From Nicotiana tabacum (lineage: Eukaryota > Streptophyta > Magnoliopsida > Solanales > Solanaceae): a stretch of DNA of 64,000 nucleotides. The notes under the pieces were generated by a model that saw only the letters and a program-made list of their open reading frames with translations, made no database searches and was not told the DNA's origin. The stretch covers positions 157,281,436-157,345,435 of the forward strand of contig NC_134087.1 in the NCBI RefSeq assembly GCF_000715075.1, written 5' to 3'. Positions 34,197 through 45,790 of the stretch are shown here, one piece after another. Numbering within the stretch: position 1 is the stretch's first letter; the number at the start of each line of letters is the position of its first letter. Both the position numbers and the translations under genes were made by a program.

Positions 34197-35492
34197 ATAC
34201 GTCACCCATAAATCACATAGCATATAGCACATATGTCCAAATTTTAGAAACTTCTCTCTTAAATGGGCTAGACAAGAGACTTATCTTATTCTGAAATAGC
34301 TTTAACCCTCAAATACTGCATTCCCTCTGAAATTCTCCTCCAAACATCCCAAATCTAATCAAACAATACTTAACGATGTCAAATAAAGTCATAAAAATCA
34401 ATCCCAAAAAATAAAGCTTAAATCATTAATTAAATCTCAAAAGTCAACACTGGCCCACATAGTTAAAACCCGAGTTCGAGATCAAAATTTGTTGACCCAT
34501 ACCCGCACAAGTCCAAATATGTGATTTGTGTCCATATTCGAGTCCAATTTGGTGTTCAAAATTCCAAAACTCACTCTCTTAAGTTATAGCAAAACCCCTA
34601 ATTTTACTCTTTAATTTCATTCTCTTGGTACAAAAATCCATGAAAAATCAAGATATATGATCAAATCAAACTAAGAATTACTTACCCAAGATTGGAGTGA
34701 AAACCCTCTTCAAAATCTCCTCATCTCGTTCTCCAAGACTTAAAAATTTAAAAATAAGCTAAAACCCGATATCTGGATGTTAAATACCCAAGGGATAACA
34801 TCCTTAATCAGGATCGCAACATGCCTCACATGATCACTTTCCTGGCCCTCTATACGATTGTGAACTCCCTAATGCGATCATGATACATCATCGGATAGAC
34901 CAATGCGATCGTGCACCTGCCTACACGAACCGCGATGCACATCCTGCCAAAGTTATACAATCGCAAACTTTTCCATGCAATTGCGAAGTAGAAATTTCCC
35001 CTACCCAATCTCCTTTTATGCGATCACTACCTACAATATACGATCGAATTCACACCACTGATAGTAGAAAGCCAGCAATACAACTCAATCTGATATACTG
35101 CAAAAATATCCTAAAACTAACTAGAGCCCCCCGAGACCCCGTCCAATCATCTAAATAAGTTTGCATACCCTATAAAAACTTTTACAAAGGCTCAAGAAAT
35201 AAAAACAACATCATAATCAAGAATAGTGTCTCAAATAAAACCTCAAATTCACTTAAGTTCAAAATTCTAACTTTCGACTAGAAAAACCAAATCGACCCTG
35301 GGCCATTCGAGGCCCGAATTAAACATACATACAAGTCCAAAATCATACTTGGAATATATTAAAACCGTCAAATCATTAATACAAGATTGTTTATCTATAA
35401 TGTTGACTTTGGTCAACTCTTCCAACCTTAAGCCTCTAGTTAGGAACTAAATGCTCCAAATCACTCTCGAATCCCTCCGGAACCAAACCATC
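34197..35492 (-). repeat. Gypsy LTR fragment (reverse), main part, split by a solo LTR
   Basis: Continues the LTR whose start is at 38409; interrupted by the solo LTR at 35493-38307 and its CCATC duplication (35488-35492). Contains several short GCGATCG/CGATCGTG phrases at 34800-35060. Ends at 34196, against the other reverse LTR fragment. Confidence 0.6.
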
Positions 35493-38307
35493 TGTAACGA
35501 CCTGACCGGTCATTTTACTTTCAAGATCATAGTTCCCCTAATTAAGACTTTCCTATGTTCTTTTACTATTTTTGTAACTTGTGGGGATGGTTGGTTTGGG
35601 TTTGGAATGTTCGGGTTAAAATTGAAACATTTGGTTCATTAATAGTGGCCTAAGATGACCAAGTTTGACTTGAGTCAACATAATGAGTAAAAGACCTTGG
35701 AGCCAGGATTTGATGGTTCCAGTAGGTTTGTATGATGATTTTGGACTTGTGCATGTGTTCGAATCAAGTTTCAGGTGATCTGGAAGCGTATCGCTGACTA
35801 ATTTTGAAAGTTGGCACATGAAAGGTTTTGAAGTTTTTTAGATGTGGTTTGAAGTATACTTTGGTGTTATCAAGGTCTATTAGAAATTTCAAGCTTGTAA
35901 ATATGTCCGTAAGGTGATTTATGACTTGTACACAAAATTTGATGCCATTCAGAGTTGTCTAAGTAAGATTCGACGTGTTCGGAGCTAGTTAGAAAGTTTG
36001 AGTCATAAGTTGATTTAATTTGGTTTAGGGTGAGACTATTAGTTTTTATGTTATTTAATGTGTTTCGAGTGTTCGAGCAGTCCGTATTATATTTATGGAC
36101 TTGTTGGTGCAATCGGACAGTGTCCCAGGTGGCTCAGGTATGTTCGGACCGCGCGGAGCTAAGTCCAAAACTTCTGAGTCGTTGGTTCTAGTTTCCTTCT
36201 TCGCGAACCGAATATGCCCTCACATTCACCCCTCGTGTTCGCGAAGAAAGAAATAGGGTCTAGAGGTTTTTGTTCTACCCGTTCGCAATATTAGGTTCGT
36301 GATCACGAAGCGTTGGGGCACAGGCTTCTGCGTTCGGGATCCATTTTTCGCGTTCGCATAGAAGGCCTGGTCCTGGGAGCAGGCAAGTCGGATTCCCTTC
36401 ACGTTTGCGAAGGATTGTTGGCTCATGTTCGCGATGAGGGGGGGCTCAGTGCATCGCGTTCGCGTGGGTCTTCTCACGATCTCGAAGAAGCTTTTCAAGT
36501 GGCCTGGGCAGTTTTGCCTTTGCGATCGCGGGGGCATTTTCGTGATCGCGAAAGAGGAATACCTAGGCAGAGACTTGTTTTAAATCGGGACTTAGTTTCA
36601 TTTCTCTTTGGGTTAGCCGGTTTTGGAGCTCTTGGAGAGGGATTTTTCACCTAGCATTTGAGGTATGTAATTAATACTTAATGTGAGTTTAATACATGGA
36701 TTATGGGTATATTTTAACATGTAAATTGTGGAAATTATAGGATTTTGTTAAAATCCCTAGATTTTGATAAAATTGGGATTATACCACGAAAATAATTATG
36801 GAATTGAGTAGAAAATATATATTGTGTTCATGAGATTATGGGTAATATTTATTTACAAATATTTCTGGAATTCGAGCACATGAGCCTGAGGGTGAATTTT
36901 AGGAATCTTTCAAATTGGGTTGGGTAATTACTCTAATAGTTAAATTATAAAGTTTTGAGCATATATTTATTAGTTTGTATAATATTTGGCTAGTTTCGAA
37001 TTGCTCGGTACCGATTTGAGGCTAAGTATGAATTGTGGTATGGGAAGAGAACTTGGAAATGAGGTAAGTCTCTTGCCTAACCTTATAAGAGGAAATTATC
37101 TCCGTAGGTGAACTAGTTATTTGCTAATAATTATAGGTGCTACATACGCACGATGTGATGAGAGTTTGTAAGTAGCTAAAATCATGCTTATGTCCGAGTA
37201 GACTTAGGACTTTACCGTGTACTACTTGTATTATTTGCACCAAACTTGTTATCTTGATTACCTGAATTCATAATTGAAGTTGGATAAAGGATTGTAAAAG
37301 AATGAGATTCATTACTTTGAGTTTTGGCAGAGTACATGATTGTTAGAGGAATTTATGCTTTCTTTGAGTATTATTCCTATGTAGTAGTCGTTGATTGAAG
37401 TTTGTAGATTATTCTCTATTCCTGTGAATCGGGCCGAACGCCTCAGCAGTATATTAGATGCATCAATGGTTCGTGCTGGTCGACCCTCGGCAGTGTACAT
37501 ACTATTCTGGATTGAGCCGTATAACCTCTACATAAATTGTGCGTTATATTGCTCGGAGTCCGATTATACTTGATAATTCTTTCTTGATCTGAGATTTGAA
37601 AATTACTCAGTGGCTCTTATATGTTAAAGACTTGGCCTGTGGTAGTTGGAGACTTTAAATTGATATTTAAGAATCATTATTTATTATTTATTATTTCACT
37701 GTTATTGTTGTGTTTCATTCCTATTTATGATTCATATACTTTATTTATTGACCTCTAGTAAGTGTCTATGTCGAGCCCTCGTCACTACTTCTTCGAGGTT
37801 AAACTAGCTACTTACTAGGTACATGTTGTCTATGTACTCACGCTATACTTCTGCACTAATCGTGCAGGATCTGAGGTAGGTGCATCTGGTGGCTAGTCAG
37901 GCGCGTACCCCGCTACCCGAAGACTTAGTGATGAGCTGCTTCCTATGCTCCGTTCTGCAGCACCAGAATTCTCTTTCTTGTTGTATTTATTTTTTGTGTA
38001 TCTCACTCTAGACAATAGTATATGAGGTTTTGTATATTCTACTAGTTTGTTCGTGTACTTGTGACACCGGGTTTTGACAAATTCTAGTAGATATCATGGT
38101 TTTTGATTATTAGATTTACTACTTCACTTTTATATTTATTTTATGCTTTATATTACTACGGTCACGTACTATTTGTTTCTTTATTAAATAAAATCAATAA
38201 TTTTAACAATATTAAAATTAACACTTAAATAGATTAGTTCACTGTTGGCTTGCCTAGTGGTGATGTTGGACGCCATCACTGCCTATAGTGGAATTTGGGT
38301 CGTGACA
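35493..38307 (+). repeat. Solo LTR (2815 bp), gypsy TGTAACGACC family
   Basis: Begins TGTAACGACCTGACCGG and ends TTTGGGTCGTGACA, flanked by CCATC on both sides (35488-35492 and 38308-38312). No PBS, PPT or coding region accompanies it, so it is the product of LTR-LTR recombination. 36180-36560 is rich in TTCGCGAA/GCGATCGCG-type palindromic phrases. Frames inside this block are not genes. Confidence 0.85.
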
Positions 38308-38409
38308 CCATCCATCCCTGCAAGTCATAAAATATCAAAACAACTTATAAGAAGCATCAAATAAGTGAATAAATATCTAGAAATCAAAATGACTGGTCGG
38401 GTCATTACA
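38308..38409 (-). repeat. Start of the split reverse LTR
   Basis: - sense TGTAATGACCCGACCAGTC…, the 5' end of the LTR that continues at 35492. Contains the right CCATC copy at 38308-38312. Confidence 0.65.
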
Positions 38410-40699
38410 ACAATAATTTATTCCATCAAAATAATAGAATATGAGATTAGCTAAAAAAGAGTTCCAAACCTTTATGCATGCACTGCGTTGGGGAAGCCAT
38501 GCGTTAGGTAAACCAATTGCACATGTTTTAACCAATGCAACATACTATCCATAACCATTGTACTCCCATAATATAAATAGGCAAGAAAGCAAAAAATTTT
38601 GAAAATGGAAAAAATGCCTCTTTTGATTAGCCTGTTTCCAATAGGGAGAAGGTCTTATGGAAATCTCAGTCTAAAGTCAAGCCTCTTCATTCACTTATGG
38701 TGCCGCTTTCTTGAAACTAATTCATAGGCACTTTCCATTAGTTAGACTTCACACACTATATAAACAAATAGTTGAGTGAGGGCTTTAGAGGGAAAAAATG
38801 GGGGCGAGCTTTGATTGAAGTAGGGTCGGAGCTCCTCTCCTTACACTACAGAAAAACTTCAACGACCAAAACCAACTATGGTGTTTCACGATCAGTATTG
38901 AAAATAAATGGAGAAGTGGTAGAATGTGCAAAAAGAATTTCTGACTTGCTTGCTCGCTTTAGCTAGCCGACTATGTGCCAGAAGTCTGTACTGGCATTCA
39001 ATAGGTCAAGCAAGTCCGCTGGCAAGCCTGTTTGTCCTTCCTCTTATGTATTACAGTTTAGGTGATTTTCATGCTACTTTTAGCGGAAAACAAACTTAAT
39101 GAACGAATAAGGAATTGGCAAGAATTTGTTCTTAGCTTCAAGGATAATAAGAGTTAAGGACAATAGTTGCAAACAAGAAAATCAAACTATCTTCTTATTG
39201 ATACTCCTTTTATGCTAGACCGAGTTCGTTCATTCTCATCTTTCTCCACACATTCGAGGAAAGAAAAACAAAAGCCCGAAGAGATAAGCCCAAAGAATGT
39301 AATATGCAAAGTCGTCTCAAGACTTTTCGATCACTGGAAAGTAGTGGTTTAGCATCAACTCATTCAATGAATGTTCTTTCATTCACCACAAAGATGAATC
39401 ATACTCTGTATTTTCCAAAGGACCCAATAGTTTGCTGCTTGTTTGTTCGATTGACAGATTCGAATCGATTGGGCTTCGTTCCAAGTCCCCCCTTGGCTAC
39501 CCAGCTTTTAAGCTGAGAATGGTCTCTAGTCCATGACTCCTAGATTCCAACCATCACACTAAAATGGACACTCAACTATAAAAAAACCTCCTTAAATGCT
39601 AGCTGGAAAAAGAAAAGACTTAGACATCTTATGGAGCTACACTACAACAAATCTTCTTTTTTTGCAGCATTGCTAGATAGTGGGGCATTGGTCATAGCCG
39701 AAATACATTGAAGGGATAAAACTGGCATTGATAACGAAAGGAATAGGACATAGGGCATGAAATAGCACACAATAGTTTAGAGTAGAAGGAGTGAAAGAGA
39801 CTTTTCTCTTCGGGAGCTTGCGCCCAGCGTTTTTTTGTTTCACTATCATGTTTCTCACTAACCCGAAATTTTTTCTCTTTTATTCTTAAATATGGGGACT
39901 AACCATATTCGGTTAGCTTTGCTTGATTAATCGATGGAAAACCTCGAAAAAAAAAGAGATTTGTCCTCTTATATAAAGAAATCAAAAAATAATTATTTTA
40001 GGGGCTAATATACCTTTTCATTCCGAGTACTCTGAACTAAGCCCAAAGGCTAGATCCCACTTAGGAAAGGGAGCAAGACCAAACCGAGCCACTAGTAGAT
40101 GCTAAAATCAAATAAGCATTTCGAGTGTATGGAAGAAAAAAGTCACTTATTAAGACAGATGACCGAGAAAGAAAGAAAAGGAAGAATCAACTCTTATGTT
40201 GCAAGGTTCCACTCCAACCAAGTAATAAGCACTAAAAAGAATAAGTGCAATACTAAAATTCATAACTAACTAGAGAAAATAGGATGAAAAGGAGAAAAAC
40301 CCGTGGTGAAATCCATCTCTCGAATCCTTGTGTTCCCTAAGTATTATCTCTAGGTCAAAAAGTTATGTAAAATCGTATTTAGTGTGTATTTATAGGTGTA
40401 AGAGATATTTTAGTCCAATACCGATTCGGCTAGAAAAAATTGGGCATCGCATCAAGGCTCGTGCGGCCCTTAGACGAGTTCATAGCTTTTCTCTTCTTGA
40501 TTTTGTCAACCTCTATTTCTCGTCAGGTCATCTTATTTTGCTTCAGTTTCTTTCAAACTTACTCATAGACATAAGAAATACGTAATTAGCATAATTTTCT
40601 CCAATAATCATGTAATTTCCCATAAATCACATGAGATATGATACGATAGTTTACAATTAATAGGTATATTTTCCTATTCATTATTTGTCGGATAAGCAG
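38410..40699. other. Unassigned block, possibly organellar in origin
   Basis: No protein family recognised in frames at 39167-39516 or 40328-40585. Composition and phrasing (for example GCTTTAGCTAGCC, GGGAGCTTGCGCCCAGCG, GGTCGGAGCTCCTCTCC) remind me of plant mitochondrial intergenic DNA, but I cannot confirm this. No LTR ends, tandem repeats or tRNA seen. Confidence 0.25.
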
Positions 40700-41730
40700 C
40701 CAGAATGCTTGAAATTTTAGAGAATTCTACTCACACGATTGCCGAAATTCTACCAAAACAAGAGCTTTAGAAGAATCTGATGCAGTAGCTTAGACTCTTC
40801 ATCAAGCTTGCAAAAGGCCTGCATGGATGCTGAACTATGAGGTAACCAAAATTAATATCAATGATGAGACAATTAGTCATATTGCATTGTTTGCAGGTTT
40901 TAACCCTACAACATTTGAGAGTATTGTCAAAGAAGAACTGAAAGAAAATTTGGATGATATTGAAAGGAATGACACTTGGGACGTATCATATCTTCAAAAA
41001 GGGCACAACTATTAGCGTGAAGTAGGTATTTAAGATAAAGCTAGAAGAAAATGATAAAGTTGACAAGTATAAAGCACGTTTGGTGGCTAAGCGATACAAG
41101 CAAGAATATGAAATTGATTACATAGAAGTGTTTGCTCCAATTTCAAGACATGATACAATCTTATTAGTGATTGTATTTGTAGCACAAAATTCTTGGTCTA
41201 TTTTCCAGCTAGACATCAAATCAGCATTTTTGTATGGATACTTGGACAAACATGTATTTGTAGAACAATCTCCTGGTCATGTAAAGATTGAAAATGTGCA
41301 TAAGGTGTACAAGTTAAAGGAAACTCTTTATGGACTAAAACAAGCTCCTCGAGCTTGGTATAGTCAGTATTGATGGTTATTTTTAGAAGCAGTTATCCAA
41401 AAGTGCCCATACGAACACACACCTTTCACTAAAATTGGTGATAAGGGAAAAACACTTATTGTCTGTTTGTATGTTGATGATCTTATCTTTACTAAAAATT
41501 ATGATGTTGTGTGTGAATAATTTAAGAAATTCATGACGGATGAGTTTGAGAAGATGTCTGATCTTGGCATGACACATGCTTTCTTGGCTTATGGGTGATG
41601 CAATCTTGTAAATGGAATATTTATTTCTCAAGAAAGGTATGTGCAAGAAATTTGGAATAGGTTTTGGATGAGAGTTTGGTTTAAGATGTGTTTGACCAAA
41701 AGATATTGAAATCATTTTGATTAAGTCAAT
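40700..41730 (+). pseudogene. Ty1/copia reverse transcriptase remnant
   Basis: Fragments in sequence: RPAWMLNYEV and ALFAGFNPTTFES (linker before RT), ERNDTW, DKYKARLVAKRYKQE, YIEVFAPISRHDTI, FQLDIKSAFLYG (catalytic D), LYGLKQAPRAWYS, CPYEHT, the active-site YVDDL (41470-41484), then SQERYVQEI. The order and motifs are those of copia RT. Stops at about 41013, 41371, 41518 and 41597 plus a frame change near 41040 kill it. No integrase, RNase H or LTR found beside it. Confidence 0.85.
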
Positions 41731-42500
41731 TATTGAAGATGAAGAGGTAAATCTTACTTACACATTGTAAATTCCAGATCCATAAACAAATCAGAAAATG
41801 ATCTATAAGATAAAATAGGGGCGATCAATCTTACTGATATTTTTCATTTCTTTTCCAACCAATTGATGGAGATAATCCCTTTGCATAATGTCTAGAAGAT
41901 TGTTTTATCTTCCTTTTGCTACGAAGATTACAGAGGAGAGGATAAAGAGAAAAAGCCTCCCCTTTCTAGGAAGGTTTCCTCCCTATATATAGTCATGGAG
42001 TCTTTATTACGTACTTGGATCAATGTACCTTCATGACACGTCCGTTTTCGTCGTTACCTGAGTAGTGTTCTTCAACTTAGCAGGCACTGTGAGTACGTGG
42101 TTTGGAGCAAATCATGGCGTCTTTCACTGTCTCGTTGCTTGGGCGGGATCCTACTTGGGTCGACCGTCGTGGTCAGATTTTGACCAATATAGTTAGTCCC
42201 TCCATCTGCTGGGGTCATCTCTTGTCGGGCCCGATAGATGGATTATGATTTTTACACATCTAAGAGAAATCTGACTATCTACCCTTTGGGTATGATTTTT
42301 AGATTCAAGTGATGTAACGACACGCTTAAGATGCCCTTGGACCGTCGAGGCCGTTTCGAAACCGAAGCATCGTTTAACTTGAAACATCATTCGTGATTAC
42401 CACCATTATGATACACGTTCCGAGAGGATTGAACCGTTTTGTGCCCTACCAGCTTCGATTGGCGACTCTTGGATTTCGCGATTAGAGAACTTATGTCTCT
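41731..42500. other. Non-coding stretch upstream of the Tat 3' ORF
   Basis: No gene. A TATATATA at 41994-42001, and sequence with many TCG/CGA steps from 42020 on. It may contain part of an LTR or an internal promoter of the Tat-type element, but no TG..CA borders or PBS were identified. Confidence 0.35.
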
Positions 42501-42508
42501 TATAAATA
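42501..42508 (+). promoter_or_regulatory. Candidate TATA box ahead of the Tat 3' ORF
   Basis: TATAAATA followed about 30 bp on by the CA-containing TTGACACACTT. The reading frame of the 3' ORF opens about 45 bp downstream of the box. Inference from position and motif only. Confidence 0.4.
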
Positions 42509-43556
42509 GAAGGAAGGTACCATTCGATTGACACACTTCTTTGCCTTTACTTGAAAGAAAATTGTGTGTCTTCTTTTCTCCTGATACTTAGGATTTTTTA
42601 TTTTCTACGGTTAGCCAGGAACTTTGGTCCTAGTCTCTTCTTCTTTCTTCCAACCCTTTGCCTTGTCAAATTGATACAAATTGATGGTAATTCTTCTCGC
42701 GCTGATCATCCTGTGGCAACTCCGGTGCCAGAAAGCGATGTTCTTGCCACTAGAAGGGTATAAGTGGTGGAAGATGAGGGGGTTCCGACGGCGGCGGAGA
42801 TCTTGCCTCGCCCTAGGAAACCATGGAATGATTTCCACAATCCTGCCGGGGAGGAGCCGAAACCTACTTCTTCTATTATGAATGCGAAGGGGATCGTAGA
42901 ATTGAAGGCCAGGTGGGGAATCCCTCGCCACGTCGAAATGTTGTCGGCGGTGGGGGACGACAAAGTCCATTTTTACCGCCCAAGGTACTGCGCGTTCTAC
43001 GCCTACCCCTTTATTGTTGGGTACACGTTCCCTCTCCCTCTCTTGGTGGTATATTTTTGCTGCTTTTACGATGTATGCTCGGCTCAACTTTCACCATACC
43101 TGTATAAATTGTTCCTCACGCTGCTCAAGTTTGCAGAGCTTGCTGGTCAGGAGATCACTTTGAGGCATATTCTCAATATCTTTGCTCCACAACTCATTCG
43201 CGGCACAATGAGTCATATGCACCACTGAGGGACGAAGAGTCTGGTGGTGAAATGGACGACAGAGCCAACCATCATTTCTACGAGAATTACTTCTATGTGT
43301 AGACCGAGCACCTTGTGGAGGATCCTACAGGGTTCCCCGAGAAATGGAATTTTGCACATAAGCTTCTATACTTTTGGTCGGAATGATGTTCGACTGCTTT
43401 CCTTTAGACAGTAGCTTTTTGTTTTTACAGTCACGAAACTATCCCCTGCACCTGTTGACGGTATCCGCGAGTGGGTGAACGCCATCCTTCCTCATACGAT
43501 GGGGGTTCACACATGGTTGTCCTTCTATGATAAATACGGATACAAGCCCCTTACTG

Positions 43557-43645
43557 GTGAGTAATAGCATTTTTGCTTTTCGTTGTTCTTCCCATTTTTA
43601 CCTTTATTTTGACTTTGTTGCTTACGTAGTGTTCGTCGATATCAG
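43557..43645 (+). other. Intron 1 of the Tat 3' ORF (89 bp)
   Basis: Donor GTGAGT at 43557, acceptor ATCAG ending 43645. Removal joins the exons in phase 1 and restores the frame reading VRRARAPPLEF. T-rich before the acceptor. Confidence 0.6.
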
Positions 43646-44416
43646 GGAGAGTGAGGAGAGCGAGGGCTCCTCCACTAGAATTTCATCAGCCTACATCATC
43701 CGCTCGCCCTGCCTCAAGGTCTACTACCCGAACTTCGTCGAGGGCCTCTTCAGTTGAATCTACGGCCATGGCTGTGCGCACGGAGGCTACTCATAGAACT
43801 GAAATTCCGACCTCGGTCACCCACCCAACAGGGGAATCTTCCCGTTCTAAAGACAGGGAGGGGCCATCAAAGAGGCAGCGAATGGAGTCTGATATGGCTC
43901 CTTCAGCCGTGGTACATCTAAAGGACGACCTCCTCTTGATGGGGTTTGAGGCGGGAGTTGGTGTCATTCCGCCTGTAAAGACAGAGCCAGCGTTGCGCCT
44001 GCCCCATCGATGGAGATCCCGACCACACTATGATTGACCATCAACCTGCCGTGACGGGGGGTCAGACTCCTGAGGCCGTTGTTACTGCTTTGGACGGTCC
44101 TTCATCTTCGATGCTGGGTCGTGCTTCCTCCTCGGCCACAGAAAGGGGAAAGGGTGTCGTGGTTGATGACTATGAATCTGAGTCTGATCTTGATCATGAT
44201 GATGTCAGGATGTTTGAAGAGGGTCTTACCTGTTCGGTGGTTCATGCGGGAGGCCCATTTCGTTTTCTTGAGATCGCATCGGATATTAACCTTCTAGTAG
44301 ATACAGAGGACCTGGTGCTGCTGTTTGACCTATTGTGTTCTGCTGCCGAGAGCGAGGCTCTTCGAAAGGTTCCTAATATTGAGTTGATTCATGAAGTGGC
44401 CTCTATGAGCTTGAGG

Positions 44417-44492
44417 GTACGTTTCACTTTTCTTTCATGTTCCTTCCATTTTTCTTGACGATCTAGCCTTAGCCTATCTTTTCGTTTTCTAG
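44417..44492 (+). other. Intron 2 of the Tat 3' ORF (76 bp)
   Basis: Donor GTACGT at 44417, acceptor TTTTCTAG ending 44492, with a pyrimidine-rich stretch before it. Phase 0: exon 2 ends at MSLR and exon 3 starts TYMVEME in the coiled-coil frame. Confidence 0.65.
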
Positions 44493-45371
44493 ACGTACAT
44501 GGTGGAAATGGAGAGCGCTCGTAGGACCGACACTCGAGCTAATATTTTCCTGACGATGCTGGGGAAATATCGGCGCTATCACAACAAGTGCCGTGAGATG
44601 CACGAGCGGCTGAAGGCGAACCCTTGTGATCGATCCCTCGGCGAGGAATTGGAGAAGAGGGATCAGGAATTGATGCAGGCTAATCGCAGAAGTAGTGTAC
44701 TCGAGGAGCAACTTCGTGAAAGGACGAAGAGCTTGAGTTGGGAAAAGGGGTTTCTGTAGAATGTGAATATCTTCAGGGGAAGCTGAGGTCGATGCAATCT
44801 GAGATGGATCAGAATGTTATCAGGGTCGATACGATGAGCGCGGAGTGGATGGGAAAGTTGATCGGGTTGGAGAGAAAGGTTGTCAGATTGGAAAATATCG
44901 AGAGTGCCTGGTCGTCAGCTTTGGCGAGGTTGGAGACTCTAGAGAACATTATCCGCGTCCTCCAATATGAGTAGGAATCGGAGAGGGCGACGGCCACGCT
45001 AAGGGAAGCGAGGCTTGAGGAGCGTATTGGTGAGATCGACCGGGAGGCGTCGACCTTAGGGGGCCGGGTCGCTACTCTTGAGGTCAAAAAGGAACAACTA
45101 TTGGCTCAAGTCGAATCTTCCTCCACCACTATTCCTCGTCATTTGCACGAGCTTTGGGTTCATGTTGAATCCCAGCGGGTATATATAAGAGTTTGTGGGA
45201 GGAGGGCAATGTTTCCGAGGCCACTATGAAGGAGCACGGGTGAAGGCACGAGAGGCTCGTGTTAACTGTGGATATGACCCTGCGACGCCGGTGGTCGATG
45301 AGGGTGTTGATGATGAAGGAGGGCTTCCTGGAGAAGGTGGTGAAGAGGGTGGCGATGATGGCACCGAGTGA

Positions 45372-45597
45372 ACGAATTGTTGTCTTTATTTTTTTTGTTA
45401 GATTCTGTTGGTTTTAGCCGTATGTAATCTGTGGCTGTTTGTGCAGTAGCTTTGTATAAAGAAGAATTTTTCATTGTTATATGTCTCTTGTACTTCTTTC
45501 CCCATTTTGCTTTTCATAACTTTGGTGCAAAGAAGTATATTTCCATGTGGTGAGTTCCCGACTCTTAGGGAATTTAATATCACACGGATTGAGTAGG
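45372..45597 (+). other. 3' UTR of the Tat 3' ORF
   Basis: T-rich non-coding sequence directly after the stop codon, no repeat unit yet recognisable. Confidence 0.5.
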
Positions 45598-45790
45598 ATT
45601 TTAATGACGACTTTAGATGTAGGGGTGGTATTTTCGAACTTGTGTCAAAGTACTATCCCATCATAGTTCGGATGGTGTCGAACTCTTTTTTAGTAGCGAC
45701 CTTAGCCGTAGGGATGTTACTTTCGAGCTTATATTGAAGTACTATCCCGTCATGATTCCCAGTTTTCTTTCCCCCTTATATTTTTGATGG
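45598..45790 (+). repeat. Two degenerate edge units of the 91-bp repeat
   Basis: 45598-45690 aligns along its length with the array unit (GGGTGGTATTTTCGAACTT, then GTCAAAGTACTATCCC, then GTGTCGAACTC). 45691-45755 is a second, partial unit (ACCTTAGCCGTAGGGATGTTA, AAGTACTATCCCGTC). Both are far more diverged than units further in. Confidence 0.75.

Larger units (their letters stand above)
42551..45371 (+). pseudogene. 3' ORF of a Tat-type gypsy element (spliced, decayed)
   Basis: Exon 1 (42551-43556) has a stop at 42761, then the domain HFYRPRYCAFYAYPF, GYTFPLPLL, AQLSPYLYK, ELAGQEITL, like the plant putative gypsy-type transposon family; a frameshift or stop follows at 43226. PVDGIREWV and WLSFYDKYG end exon 1. 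Exon 2 (43646-44416) is a serine/proline-rich, low-complexity region with a frameshift near 44030. Exon 3 (44493-45371) is a heptad-rich coiled coil (ELEKRDQELMQANRR, LERKVVRLENIES, LREARLEERIGEIDRE) ending in an acidic glycine-rich tail (DEGVDDEGG) and TGA at 45369-45371. About five disabling changes. Molecular role in Tat elements is unknown. Confidence 0.7.

Noticed and set aside
36313..36654. 113-codon frame in the solo LTR
   Set aside because: LTR sequence with CpG-rich palindromes; no domain and not expected to be coding.
41994..42001. TATATATA as a promoter
   Set aside because: Possible, but nothing coding starts within reach and AT-rich TATA-like strings are common; the candidate at 42501 fits the ORF better.
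42611..43087. 158-codon - strand frame opposite the Tat 3' ORF
   Set aside because: Antisense shadow of exon 1, whose + strand translation has recognisable conserved motifs.
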